Origin: Limnohabitans sp. 2KL-51
Lineage (GTDB): Bacteria; Pseudomonadota; Gammaproteobacteria; Burkholderiales; Burkholderiaceae_C
DNA: 64,000 bases
Direction: 5' to 3'
Assembly (NCBI RefSeq): GCF_003063645.1
Contig: NZ_NESJ01000018.1
Span: 16,600 to 80,599 of the forward strand
Shown here piece after piece: positions 52,414 to 61,775 of the stretch. The notes beneath the pieces were generated by a model that was not told where the DNA came from, did no database searches, and was given only the letters and a program-made list of their open reading frames with translations. How positions within the stretch are numbered: position 1 is the first letter of the stretch; every line of letters begins with the position of its first letter. The translations under genes and the position numbers were made by a program.

Positions 52414-54083
52414 GAAGAACTCCTGGGGAGTGGGTTGAAGGACAGGGGTGAAAGATCTGGGGGGGCAGTCGCATGGTTGACCGCATCCTTTGCGCAGAGC
52501 GCCGGGTCTCGTTTTTCGGGTGGACCAAAGCCGCCGCCGCCGGGCAGTTCAATGCAAAGACGACCACCGTTCGGGATGTGAATGGTGCTTTTGCCCTCAT
52601 GTGGGGTTTGCACACCGCTGGCCGATTGGACGTCGACCCGTCCGGGGGTGCCCGACATGCCGCCATTGCGGCCACGGGCCGGGTAGGCGCGGCGGTCAAA
52701 GGTGGCGGCCGAGCAGTCAAAGCCCACTGCGTCACGAGTGCCGATCACGATGCGCTGGCTGAGCCCCCCGCGCCACTGCCCGGCACCGGCCGAGTGGGGC
52801 AAATACACTTTTTCCCAGAAGACCAATGGTGATTGCGCTTCCGTGATTTCAACCGGAATGCCACCGACGCCACTGGGAAAAGCGGTGGTCGACAAACCAT
52901 CCTTGGTGGGGCGTGCGCCCGTGCCGCCTAAACCGACACTCATGACATTGAAGGCCTTGCCTTGCGCGGGATGTCTGCTCATGGCCAGCACCCAGATGCT
53001 GCCGGCCGATTCGGCCGGTACTTGGCCGTTCAGGGCTTGCTCCAAGCAGCCAAACATCAAGTCGGGGAGCATCTGTCCGATCACATGGCGAGCGGTGACC
53101 GGACTGGGCCGTTGGGGATGAACGATGCTGCCTTCAGGGGCGATCACTTCGAAAGGGGCCAGGGAGCCGGCGTTGTTCGGGACCTCGGGCGCGATCAGGC
53201 ATTTGAGGCCGAAGACCGAATAAGCGTCGCTGTAGCATTTGGGCGAATTGATGCCCATGCGTGATGCGGCGCTGGTGCCTGCGTAATCCACGCGGATCAG
53301 TTCGCCCTGCTTGTGCAGGGTGGCGACCAGGCTCACGGGATGTTCATAGCCGTCGATGGTCATTTCGGCGCGCCATTGCCCATCGGGCAGTCGCGCGATG
53401 GCTTCGCGGGTGGCACGACCCGATTGCTCGAGAATGTGCTCGGCCAGCGTGTCCAGACTCGCCAGTTTGAACTCGGTCATCATCTCGACCAAGCGGCGAC
53501 TACCCACTTCGTTGCTGCTGACCAAGGACAGGATGTCCCCTCTGGCCTCGATGGGGTTGCGAGAGTTGGCCTGGATGATGGCCATCACATCTTCATTCAG
53601 CGCTCCGGCCCGCACCAGTTTGAGGTGGGGAATGCAGGTGCCCTCTTCAAACACCGAGGCGGCATCGGCTGTGAAGCCGCGCCCACCCACATCGATGGTG
53701 TGGCAGGTGGATGCAAACACCGCCACCGGGCGTTGTCCGACAAAGACCGGGGTCACGACCACAAAATCAAACAAATGCCCGGTGCCCATCCAGGGGTCGT
53801 TGGTCACCAGCACATCCCCCACGACCAGGCTTTCCAGTGGGAACCGTTCCAGGAAATGACCCACAGCGACAGCCATCGTGTTGACGTGCCCAGGCGTGCC
53901 AGTGACGGCCTGAGCCAGCATACGACCCTTCGCGTCGTAGACCCCGGCCGAGAGGTCACCCGCTTCCCGCGCCACCGAACCAAATGCGGTGCGCAGCAAG
54001 GCTTGCGCTTGCTCTTCGACCACTGAAATCAGCCGGTTCCACATGACCTGTGTGCGAATGGCGTGCAGCATTTGCGTGCTCAT
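52410..54083 (-). CDS. Hydantoinase B/oxoprolinase family protein (HyuB-like), copy 2
   Basis: A 557-aa HyuB-type subunit. Family stretches include LLRTAFGSVAREAGDLSAGVYD, GDVLVTNDPWMGTGHLFDFVV and the C-terminal LCIELPGGGGFGPPEKRD. It clearly differs from the copy at 37675-39366, for example in the N-terminal catalytic region (FGSVAREAGD versus FNPIIAEAHD), so the two are not a recent duplication. It overlaps its HyuA partner by 4 bp (ATGA). Likely reaction: ATP-dependent cyclic amide hydrolysis or a related reaction. Confidence 0.9.
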   Translation of the reverse strand: MSTQMLHAIRTQVMWNRLISVVEEQAQALLRTAFGSVAREAGDLSAGVYDAKGRMLAQAVTGTPGHVNTMAVAVGHFLERFPLESLVVGDVLVTNDPWMGTGHLFDFVVVTPVFVGQRPVAVFASTCHTIDVGGRGFTADAASVFEEGTCIPHLKLVRAGALNEDVMAIIQANSRNPIEARGDILSLVSSNEVGSRRLVEMMTEFKLASLDTLAEHILEQSGRATREAIARLPDGQWRAEMTIDGYEHPVSLVATLHKQGELIRVDYAGTSAASRMGINSPKCYSDAYSVFGLKCLIAPEVPNNAGSLAPFEVIAPEGSIVHPQRPSPVTARHVIGQMLPDLMFGCLEQALNGQVPAESAGSIWVLAMSRHPAQGKAFNVMSVGLGGTGARPTKDGLSTTAFPSGVGGIPVEITEAQSPLVFWEKVYLPHSAGAGQWRGGLSQRIVIGTRDAVGFDCSAATFDRRAYPARGRNGGMSGTPGRVDVQSASGVQTPHEGKSTIHIPNGGRLCIELPGGGGFGPPEKRDPALCAKDAVNHATAPPDLSPLSFNPLPRSSS

Positions 54084-56197
54084 GATTGAGCCTCCATCAT
54101 CAAATGGCCTTGCTCATCCAGCCGCGCCATCCAGCCTGCGGGAACGACGATGGTGGTTTCGTCTTCGGCCACCAAAGCGGGGCCTGCGATGTTCTCGCCC
54201 GTGTGAAGGTCAAAACGCCAGTGCAGGCCAAAGTCCCGTTGCTCGCCCAGTGCGGGCTCCCAAACCAGCCGTGTCGACAAGGTTTCTCGTTGGCGAGTGG
54301 TTTCAGGCAATGCGATCGGTTGCACGGCTTGCGGCAGGGTGGAGACGGTGACCGACCAGGTGACCGCCTCGACTTCGCCATCGGGTATGCGCAGCCCGTA
54401 AATTTGTTCGTAGGATTTTTCAAAAGCTTCCACAAGCGCCGCCAGTGCTGAAAGATCGATGGGGCCGTCTGATGCGGGAGGCAGATGCACTCGAAGTTCA
54501 TGTCCTTGACCGGCATAACGCAATTCGGCCACTCTGAGCACATGCAAGGGAGCCCCTGCGCTGGCGGTTTCCACCACCGACAGTGCTTCGGCCTGCATGG
54601 CCTCTAGCCGTGCCTCGACCGCTTGGGGGTCCATCGTCAACAAGACGGACAAATCGCTGCGCACCACCTCAAAGGCCACTGGCGCTCGTAAAAAACCGAT
54701 GGCCGAGCCGACCCCGGCGCCGGCAGGGACCATCACTCGGGTGATGCCCAGTTTTTGTGCCAGTCGGCCAGCATGCAAGGGCGCCGCACCGCCAAACGCC
54801 ACCATGGTGAAGCTTCCCAGGTCTTGACCGCGCTCAATGGCGTGCACACGGGCCGCATTGGCCATGTTTTCCTCGACCATTTCGCTGATGCCTGCGGCGG
54901 CCCAGAAAGCGTCCATGCCCAAAGCTTTGCCGACATGGCGCGTGAGGGCTTGCTGGGCCAGTGCCGCATCCAGTGGCATGCGGCCTGAGGCAAAGCGTTC
55001 GGGGTCGATGCGGCCGAGCACCACGTTGGCGTCTGTGACCGCCGGCAGTTCGCCGCCGCGCCCATAGCAGGCGGGGCCCGGTTCGGAACCGCACGAATCC
55101 GGTCCGACGGTGATGCGCTGCAGGGCATCGACCCGGCCGATGGAGCCGCCGCCAGCACCAATTTCCACCAGTTCGATCACCGGAATGCGGATGGGCAAGC
55201 CGCTGCCTTTGAGGTTTTTCCAGACCCGGCCAATTTCGAAGCGGCGTGACCGTTCAGGCTGACCGTTGTTGATCAGGCAAATCTTGGCGGTGGTTCCGCC
55301 CATGTCAAAGGCCAGCACCTTGTCCAGGCCGCATTCCCGTGCCAAGTGGGCCGCCAAAATGGCACCGCCGGCTGGTCCAGATTCGACCAGACGGATTGGA
55401 AAGCGAGCGGCCAACTCCAGCGTGGTCAGCCCGCCGCCCGACATCATCAGCAACATGGGGCAGTGCAGACCTTTTTGCCGGATGCTGTCCTGCAGTCGAA
55501 AGAGATAGCTGCCCATCAAAGGGCGCACGTACGCGTTGGCCACGGTGGTGGAAAAACGCTCGTATTCGCGGATCTCGGGGCACACTTCCGAGGACAGGCA
55601 AATGCTCACATCGGGCCCGAGGATGGGTGCAAGGATGTCGCGGGCCCGTTGTTCGTGCGAGGGATGGCCCCATGCGTGCATGAAACCGATGGCCACTGCT
55701 TCGATGTGCGCATCTCGCATGCTGGCGCCGACCCTCCTGACGTCGTCTTCATTCAGGTCGAGCAGAACCGTGCCATCGGCCGCGATGCGTTCACGAACCG
55801 TCAGGCGCCAAGGCCTGGGCACCAACTCGGTTGGTCCCTCCAGGTTCGTGTCGTAAGCATCAAAGCGTTTTTCAAAGCCCATGGCCAAAACATCCCGAAA
55901 GCCTTCGGTGGTGACAAAGGCTGTGCGCGCGCCCTTGCGCTCGATCAGGGCGTTGGTGGCCAATGTGGTGCCGTGGACGAACAGCTCAATGCGTGAACCG
56001 TCCAGACCCGAAGCGTTGAGCAGGCGATCGAGTCCCTCCATCACGGCCAGTTCTGGCTGGCGTGGCGTGGTCAACACTTTGCAGCTGTGTCGGCGTGAGG
56101 GCGTTTCAAGGACCACATCGGTAAAAGTGCCGCCGATGTCAGCGGCCAGGCGTATCGGGGCGTTCGATTTGGCAGTCGGTATGGCGGTGACGATCAT
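54080..56197 (-). CDS. Hydantoinase A/oxoprolinase family protein (HyuA-like), copy 2
   Basis: A 705-aa ATP-binding subunit with RLAADIGGTFTDVVLE at the N-terminus, FVHGTTLATNALIERKGART, ESGPAGGAILAAHLA and the second ATPase motif KVLAFDMGGTTAKICLI. ATG 56197 was chosen; a TTG seven codons upstream is possible. It follows a kynureninase-like gene by 35 bp. The preserved ATPase motifs point to an active enzyme, but the ring substrate is unknown. Confidence 0.9.
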   Translation of the reverse strand: MIVTAIPTAKSNAPIRLAADIGGTFTDVVLETPSRRHSCKVLTTPRQPELAVMEGLDRLLNASGLDGSRIELFVHGTTLATNALIERKGARTAFVTTEGFRDVLAMGFEKRFDAYDTNLEGPTELVPRPWRLTVRERIAADGTVLLDLNEDDVRRVGASMRDAHIEAVAIGFMHAWGHPSHEQRARDILAPILGPDVSICLSSEVCPEIREYERFSTTVANAYVRPLMGSYLFRLQDSIRQKGLHCPMLLMMSGGGLTTLELAARFPIRLVESGPAGGAILAAHLARECGLDKVLAFDMGGTTAKICLINNGQPERSRRFEIGRVWKNLKGSGLPIRIPVIELVEIGAGGGSIGRVDALQRITVGPDSCGSEPGPACYGRGGELPAVTDANVVLGRIDPERFASGRMPLDAALAQQALTRHVGKALGMDAFWAAAGISEMVEENMANAARVHAIERGQDLGSFTMVAFGGAAPLHAGRLAQKLGITRVMVPAGAGVGSAIGFLRAPVAFEVVRSDLSVLLTMDPQAVEARLEAMQAEALSVVETASAGAPLHVLRVAELRYAGQGHELRVHLPPASDGPIDLSALAALVEAFEKSYEQIYGLRIPDGEVEAVTWSVTVSTLPQAVQPIALPETTRQRETLSTRLVWEPALGEQRDFGLHWRFDLHTGENIAGPALVAEDETTIVVPAGWMARLDEQGHLMMEAQS

Positions 56198-56232
56198 GGG
56201 GGTCCGGTGGGATGGCAAGGGGAAAAAAAGGT

Positions 56233-57480
56233 TCAGACCATGGGGCGTTCAAAGCGGGTGTCCTGCCAGCTGCCGCTGATCAGCAATTGCCGCAAGACCT
56301 GCACCGCTGACCACAGTTGTTGATGGTTCGTGGTCAATGGGTGAACACCCCAGCGCAAAGCGTCGGGTTTGCGCGAAGAAACGATGACGCCTTGCTCGAC
56401 CAAGGCTTGCGCCAATGCGGCAGCCCCATCGAACTGCAGGGCCACATGGCCGCCACGTTGGGCGTGACTTCGTGGGCTGGACAAGTGCAACGGCCAAGCG
56501 GCGCACTGTTCATCGAAGAGTTGAATCAAGGTGTCGGTCAATGACCTGTGGCGCTGGTCCAAGGCCAGCGGGTCGACCTCGCGCCAAAGCTCTGCTGCTG
56601 CCGAAAAAGCAGCATTGGCCAGGACGGCGGGGGTACCCACCAAAAAACGGTCGGCCCCTGCGCCTGGCCTGTAGTTGGGCTCAAAGGCAAATGTGTCGGC
56701 ATGCCCCATCCATCCCGAGATGGCAGGCCAAGCGGCATCGGCCCAGCGAGGGTGGATGTACAAAAATGCCGGTGCACCCGGTCCACCGCACAGGTACTTG
56801 TAGCCGCATCCCACCGCCAGGTCCGCTTCGCTTTGGACCAGCGCGATGGCCACGGCACCTGCAGAATGCGACAGGTCCCACAGGCTCATGGCACCCGCCT
56901 CGCGAATGCAGCGGTTCAAAGCAGCCATGTCCAGTCGCGTGCTGCTGCGGTAGTCCACATGGGACAAGGCCACCACGGCCACGTCTTGCGGGGCCAGAGC
57001 CGCACGCAAATCGGACGCATCGTCGATGAAACGCAGCTCGGCCAGATGCTCCCGGGCGATGGCTTCGGCCACATAGCGGTTGGAGGGAAACACGTGGCGT
57101 TCCAGCACGATCACACGGCGAGGGGCTGCAACGCTGAGCGCATAGCGCAACAACTTGTATTGGTTGATGCTGGTGGTGTCCGTGACCCGGACATCGTTGC
57201 TGCCCGCCCCGATCAGATGGGCCATTGAGGCACCGAGCGTGCGGGGCTGTTCCAGCCAGTCCAGCTCGTTCCAGCTGCGTCGCCGTGCTTTGGCCCAACC
57301 GTCTTGCAGCACGGTCTGCATTTTCAAGGGTGCCATGCGCGGCATGGGTCCGATCGAGTTGGCATCGAAATACAGCGTTCCTGGTGTGCCAGGGTCAAAG
57401 CGATCCCCCACCTGGGCCAAACGGATGTGACTGGGGTCGTGGGCATCCAGGTGCATGCAATCGGCAAGGGTCAGTGGCAA
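56233..57480 (-). CDS. Kynureninase-like PLP enzyme (aminotransferase class V fold)
   Basis: A 415-aa fold-type I PLP enzyme. The cofactor lysine is K228 in VGCGYKYLCGGPGAPAF, and the PLP-contact motif is D202 in LWDLSHSAGAV, both typical of kynureninase. Kynureninases hydrolyse the C-beta/C-gamma bond of kynurenine to anthranilate and alanine. It is first in an operon with HyuA/HyuB and a Bug receptor rather than with tryptophan-degradation genes, so a different but related beta-substituted amino acid is plausible. Divergent from a LysR regulator, 94 bp apart. Confidence 0.87.
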   Translation of the reverse strand: MPLTLADCMHLDAHDPSHIRLAQVGDRFDPGTPGTLYFDANSIGPMPRMAPLKMQTVLQDGWAKARRRSWNELDWLEQPRTLGASMAHLIGAGSNDVRVTDTTSINQYKLLRYALSVAAPRRVIVLERHVFPSNRYVAEAIAREHLAELRFIDDASDLRAALAPQDVAVVALSHVDYRSSTRLDMAALNRCIREAGAMSLWDLSHSAGAVAIALVQSEADLAVGCGYKYLCGGPGAPAFLYIHPRWADAAWPAISGWMGHADTFAFEPNYRPGAGADRFLVGTPAVLANAAFSAAAELWREVDPLALDQRHRSLTDTLIQLFDEQCAAWPLHLSSPRSHAQRGGHVALQFDGAAALAQALVEQGVIVSSRKPDALRWGVHPLTTNHQQLWSAVQVLRQLLISGSWQDTRFERPMV

Positions 57481-57576
57481 ACAAGACTCCGAATCGTGGA
57501 ACAGACAAGGTCATCGTAGTCAGGCTCTGGTATTCCAACAAGACTTGAAAAGGTAATAATCATGTCTTTTTGTTAT
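57481..57576. promoter_or_regulatory. Divergent LysR / kynureninase-operon control region
   Basis: The 94-bp gap holds an interrupted dyad ATAA-N13-TTAT (57556-57576) that ends on the LysR start, a LysR-type binding-site candidate. For the operon strand a weak promoter can be drawn: TTGTTG (complement of 57536-57541), 17 bp, TACGAT (complement of 57513-57518). Both are suggestions by eye only. Confidence 0.4.
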
Positions 57577-58594
57577 GGATGATTCGATGCCTGAATCCGC
57601 AAACTCTGCAGCTTTGCCCATCACATCGGTTCATGACGGGCGGCCCCGCAAGTCGACCCCTGCCAGCATCCCTGATCCGGCTGCGCTGGTGTTGCTGGCT
57701 GAAATTGCGGACGCGGGCAGTGTGACGGCTGCAGCTCGCAAACTGGGCAGTTCGCAACCGGCCGTGAGCAAACAACTGCGCCGTCTTGAAGAGTCCCTCG
57801 GGGTCACCTTGTTCGAGCGCGGCTTGCGTGGGGTACAGGCTACGGAATATGGCTTGGCCTTGCTGCCGCGCGCCCGAGCGATTCGCAGCCAAGCCCGTCA
57901 AGCCGGTGAAGATGTGCAGCAAAGACGGGGCCACAAAGAAGGACGTCTGGTGGTGGCGCTGTCCCACTTCGCCACCATGGCCTTGTTGCCCCAGGTGATT
58001 CCGGCATTTCGGATTCGTTGGCCGGGATTGCAATTGAACATCGTGCCGCCAAGCTTTCAGTTGGGCGGTTTGCGCGAAGGCGCGCCTGACTTTGCCGTGA
58101 TGTCTTTGCCAGCTGAACAATTAGGGTCTGAGTTCGTCACCCGCGCGCTCTACGCCACCACAGTATCCGTGGTGGTGCGTCCCGGACATCCTCTGCAAAA
58201 CGCCCAAAATTTGTCGCAGTTGTTGGGAGCTCAATGGGTATTGCCCAGCCTAGAGAGTTCGGTTGCCCGGGGTTTGGACCGAGCTTTTCAGCAGGCCGGT
58301 TTGGCCTCGCCTCAATGCTCAGTGACCTGTCAGACCTTGACGGGCCTGGAAACGCTGGCCCGGCACAGCGACCTGGTGGCGGCCATGCCGATGGAGGTTC
58401 ATGAGTCGCGCATGCAAGCCAGCGGCTTGTGCAGGGTGCCCATCCAGGAAACGATCGATGGTGCTCGGGTGGCCATCGTGCGCTGGTCGGATGCCCAGCC
58501 AACCCCCGCGGGGGAAGACCTGGAGGAATCCTTCGTTCAGGCCGCGTATGAGTTGGCGCGTGAGCAAGCCAGAGTCCGGGGCCGAGCGGCTTAA
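57575..58594 (+). CDS. LysR-family transcriptional regulator
   Basis: A 339-aa LysR regulator. The N-terminal helix-turn-helix is GSVTAAARKLGSSQPAVSKQLRRLEESLGVTLFER-like (about residues 48-82), followed by a coiled linker and the periplasmic-binding-protein-like effector domain (about 125-320). An N-terminal extension of about 40 residues before the HTH is longer than usual; ATG 57587 is an alternative. It is divergent from the kynureninase/HyuAB/Bug operon and is its likely regulator. Confidence 0.93.
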   Translation: MDDSMPESANSAALPITSVHDGRPRKSTPASIPDPAALVLLAEIADAGSVTAAARKLGSSQPAVSKQLRRLEESLGVTLFERGLRGVQATEYGLALLPRARAIRSQARQAGEDVQQRRGHKEGRLVVALSHFATMALLPQVIPAFRIRWPGLQLNIVPPSFQLGGLREGAPDFAVMSLPAEQLGSEFVTRALYATTVSVVVRPGHPLQNAQNLSQLLGAQWVLPSLESSVARGLDRAFQQAGLASPQCSVTCQTLTGLETLARHSDLVAAMPMEVHESRMQASGLCRVPIQETIDGARVAIVRWSDAQPTPAGEDLEESFVQAAYELAREQARVRGRAA

Positions 58595-58700
58595 ATCCAG
58601 CCTATCTGGGAGCCGATGGGGTGCTCGCATCGGACATGCTTGAGGTGCCTGCCAAGCCCCCAGCCCTGCCAGACCTTCGCCCCTCAGTTATGGTCAGGAG

Positions 58701-61265
58701 ATGAGCAAGCAATCTTGGATACATGGTTTGAAGCTGGGTGCGCGTCAGTTGTGGCGTGACTTGCGGGCGGGCGAGTTGCGCCTGTTGATGGTGTCGGTGG
58801 CCTTGGCGGTGGCGGCCTTGACGGCGGTGGGCTTTCTGGCCGATCGCATGCAGTCGGGTCTGTGGCGCGATGCGCGTCAACTGCTGGGCGGCGATGCGGT
58901 GGTGGTGAGCGACCAACGCACCCCCCAAGCCTTTGTCCAAAAGGCCCAAGTGGCTGGTTTGCAAAGCAACACCAATGTGAGTTTCCCGACCATGGCGCGG
59001 GCCATGAACTCGCCGGATGCTGCGACATCACCTGCTGCATCAACCGCTACGCCATCCGCTGCCCCACCCGCTACCCGCCTTGTGGCCCTAAAAGCCGTGG
59101 AGCCCGGTTACCCCCTGCGCGGCCGCCTCGAGATCGCAGGCCAAAGCGCCGCCAGCATTCCGCCTGAGGGCGAGGTTTGGGTCGATGCGGCCTTGCTCGA
59201 AGCCTTGAATGTGCAAGTCGGCCAGATGCTGGGCTTGGGCGAGCGGAGTTTGCGCATTGGTGCCACCATCACCCGCGAGCCCGATCGGGGTGCGGGCTTC
59301 ATGGGTTTTGCACCGCGCGTGATGATGAACATGGCCGACTTGGCCTCCACGGGCCTGGTGCAGCCGGCCAGCCGCGTGAGCTGGCGCATGGCTGTGGCGG
59401 GCAGCGATGCGGCCGTAAGCCAATTTTTGCCTTGGGCGCAGGCCGAGGCCGACAAGCCGGCGGTGCGTGGCGTGAAAGTCGAGTCGTTGGGCAGCGGCCG
59501 TCCCGAGATGCGCCAGACCCTGGACCGGGCCTCGCAGTTTTTGAACCTGGTGGCTTTGCTGGCGGCTTTGCTGTGCGCCGTGGCGGTGGCCTTGGCGGCG
59601 CGCAGCTTTGCCGAGCGTCAACTGGACGCCTGTGCACTGCTACGGGTCTTGGGGCAAAGTCAGCGCACACTCACCTTGAGTTATGGTCTGGAGTTTTTGG
59701 GCGCTGGCCTGGTGGCCAGCGTGCTGGGGGTGCTGGCTGGTTATGGCGTGCACTTGGGATTTGTGCAGTTGCTGGTGGGGTTGGTGGATGCCAACTTACC
59801 CGGCGCCACGCTGCAGCCGGCGCTGATGGGTCTGGCCATGGGGTTGACTCTGCTGGTGGCCTTTGGCCTGCCGCCGGTTTTGCAGCTGGCGCAGGTGCCG
59901 CCGCTGCGCGTGATTCGCCGCGACCTGGGCAGCGTGCAGGTGCGCTCGGGGCTGGTGCTGGTGATGGGCTTGCTCGGCTTTGCCTTCACTTTGCTCATGG
60001 TCAGCCGCAACCTGACACTGGGCCTGATCACCGTGGGTGGTTTTGGCGTGGCGCTCTTGGTGTTTGCCGCTCTGGCGGCGGCGGCGTTGTTTTTGCTGCG
60101 CCGTGCGGTGCCTGATGAGTCGGCTCCGCGCTGGTTGCGTCTGGCCACGCGGCAGGTGGCGGCGCGGCCGGTGTTTGCGGTGGTGCAGGTCAGTGCCTTG
60201 TCGGTGGGTTTGCTGGCGCTGGCTTTGCTGGTCTTGCTGCGCACCGACCTGATCGCCAGTTGGCGCCAGGCCACGCCGGTGAATGCGCCCGACCGCTTTG
60301 TCATCAATGTGCAGCCCGAGCAGGCCAAGGACTTTTTGGCGCATCTGAACAAAGCGGGCGTGCAGTCGCCCGATTGGTTCCCGATGATCCGGGGCCGGCT
60401 GGTGGCCATCAACGGCCGTGTCATTGGCCCCGATGACCTGGAAGCTGACCGGGGCAAACGCTTTCTCGACCGTGAAGTCAACCTCTCGCACAGTGCGGTC
60501 TTGCCCGGACACAACCCCCTGGTGGCCGGACGCTGGCAGGCCGAAGAAGCCGATGGCGTGAGTGTGGAAGAGGGCATTGCCCAGGCGCTGGGCCTGAAGC
60601 TGGGTGACCGCCTGGGCTTTGACATTGCCGGTCAGCCGCACGAGGCCCGCGTCACCTCTTTGCGCAAGGTGGACTGGGCTTCGATGCGGGCCAACTTCTT
60701 CATGCTGTTCCCGGTCTCGAAAATGCCGGACTTGCCGATGACCTACATGGCCGCTTTCCGCTCACCCGAGGGGGTGCCGGGTTTTGAAAACGCCATGGTC
60801 AACGCCTTTCCCAACATCACCAGCGTGGACATGCGCAGCACGCTGGCGCAGGTGCAGCGGGTCATGGACCAGGTGATTCGGGCCGTGGAGTTTTTGTTTG
60901 CCTTCACTTTGGCGGCAGGCCTGATGGTGTTGCTTGCCGCGGTGGGCGCGAGTCGCCAAGCGCGTGAGCGCGAATACGCCATCATGCGGGCGCTGGGTGC
61001 AGGCCGCAGCCTGCTGGCGCAGGTGCAGCGCACCGAGCTGCTGGGCATTGGCTGGTTGGCGGGTTTCATGGCCAGCGCCATGGCGCTGTTGGTGGGCTGG
61101 GCGTTGGCCCGTTATGCCTTCGAGTTCGCCTGGCAGCCGCCTTTGTGGGCTCCTTTGGCCGGTGGCTTGGTTGGGTCCTTGCTGGCTTGGGGTGCGGGTA
61201 GCCTGAGTTTGGCTGGCGTCTTGCGCCAGCCGGTGGTGCAGACTTTGCGCCAGGCGGCGCAGTGA
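58701..61265 (+). CDS. FtsX-like ABC transporter permease (YbbP type)
   Basis: An 854-aa inner-membrane protein with two FtsX-type permease domains and about ten hydrophobic helices: one near residues 28-48, a group at about 275-450, another at about 480-515 and a C-terminal group at about 725-845. A large extracytoplasmic region lies between the first helix and residue 275, with a low-complexity Ala/Thr/Pro/Ser stretch at about 100-125. Such permeases partner with a LolD/YbbA-like ATPase, which is not adjacent here. Role probably in lipoprotein or lipid handling, inferred only. Confidence 0.85.
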   Translation: MSKQSWIHGLKLGARQLWRDLRAGELRLLMVSVALAVAALTAVGFLADRMQSGLWRDARQLLGGDAVVVSDQRTPQAFVQKAQVAGLQSNTNVSFPTMARAMNSPDAATSPAASTATPSAAPPATRLVALKAVEPGYPLRGRLEIAGQSAASIPPEGEVWVDAALLEALNVQVGQMLGLGERSLRIGATITREPDRGAGFMGFAPRVMMNMADLASTGLVQPASRVSWRMAVAGSDAAVSQFLPWAQAEADKPAVRGVKVESLGSGRPEMRQTLDRASQFLNLVALLAALLCAVAVALAARSFAERQLDACALLRVLGQSQRTLTLSYGLEFLGAGLVASVLGVLAGYGVHLGFVQLLVGLVDANLPGATLQPALMGLAMGLTLLVAFGLPPVLQLAQVPPLRVIRRDLGSVQVRSGLVLVMGLLGFAFTLLMVSRNLTLGLITVGGFGVALLVFAALAAAALFLLRRAVPDESAPRWLRLATRQVAARPVFAVVQVSALSVGLLALALLVLLRTDLIASWRQATPVNAPDRFVINVQPEQAKDFLAHLNKAGVQSPDWFPMIRGRLVAINGRVIGPDDLEADRGKRFLDREVNLSHSAVLPGHNPLVAGRWQAEEADGVSVEEGIAQALGLKLGDRLGFDIAGQPHEARVTSLRKVDWASMRANFFMLFPVSKMPDLPMTYMAAFRSPEGVPGFENAMVNAFPNITSVDMRSTLAQVQRVMDQVIRAVEFLFAFTLAAGLMVLLAAVGASRQAREREYAIMRALGAGRSLLAQVQRTELLGIGWLAGFMASAMALLVGWALARYAFEFAWQPPLWAPLAGGLVGSLLAWGAGSLSLAGVLRQPVVQTLRQAAQ

Positions 61266-61311
61266 CTGCCGTAGGCATGACCCTCCTTTTTACATCGCAC
61301 AATCGAGCTCT

Positions 61312-61716
61312 ATGAACACCGAAGAAAAGCCACCCTTGGACAGCCCGTTTGCTTGGATCGGCGGCGAAGCGGCTGTGCGCAGCTTGGTCGAGCGCTTTTA
61401 TGACCTGATGGACCTCGAGCCAAGCTTCAAGGCGCTGCGCGATGCGCACGGCAGCACCTTGCAAGATGCCCGCAACAAACTGTTTTGGTTTTTGTGCGGC
61501 TGGCTAGGTGGGCCCGAGCACTACACCGAGCGCTTTGGCCATCCGCGTTTGCGCATGCGCCACATGCCGTTTTCGATTGGCGTGCTCGAGCGTGACCAGT
61601 GGCTGGCCTGCATGGACCAGGCCATGACCGAGACACAGGTTGACCCCGTGCTGCGCGAGCGGCTGAATGCCAGCTTTTTCAAGACCGGCGATTGGATGCG
61701 CAATCGGGGCGATTGA
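61312..61716 (+). CDS. Group II truncated haemoglobin
   Basis: A 134-aa 2-on-2 globin. Proximal haem ligand H84 in RMRHMPFSIG, Tyr30 in FYDLMD (position B10) and Trp97 (position G8) in RDQWLACM are the group II pattern. These cytosolic proteins bind oxygen or nitric oxide and may act in NO detoxification or redox. A CACAAT box ends 8 bp before the ATG. The gene is followed by the Smr gene after 59 bp. Confidence 0.93.
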   Translation: MNTEEKPPLDSPFAWIGGEAAVRSLVERFYDLMDLEPSFKALRDAHGSTLQDARNKLFWFLCGWLGGPEHYTERFGHPRLRMRHMPFSIGVLERDQWLACMDQAMTETQVDPVLRERLNASFFKTGDWMRNRGD

Positions 61717-61775
61717 GGTGAACGCGATCTGCTTGTGCGCCATGCACACCCACTAACGTCCAGCCAGGATTTCCC

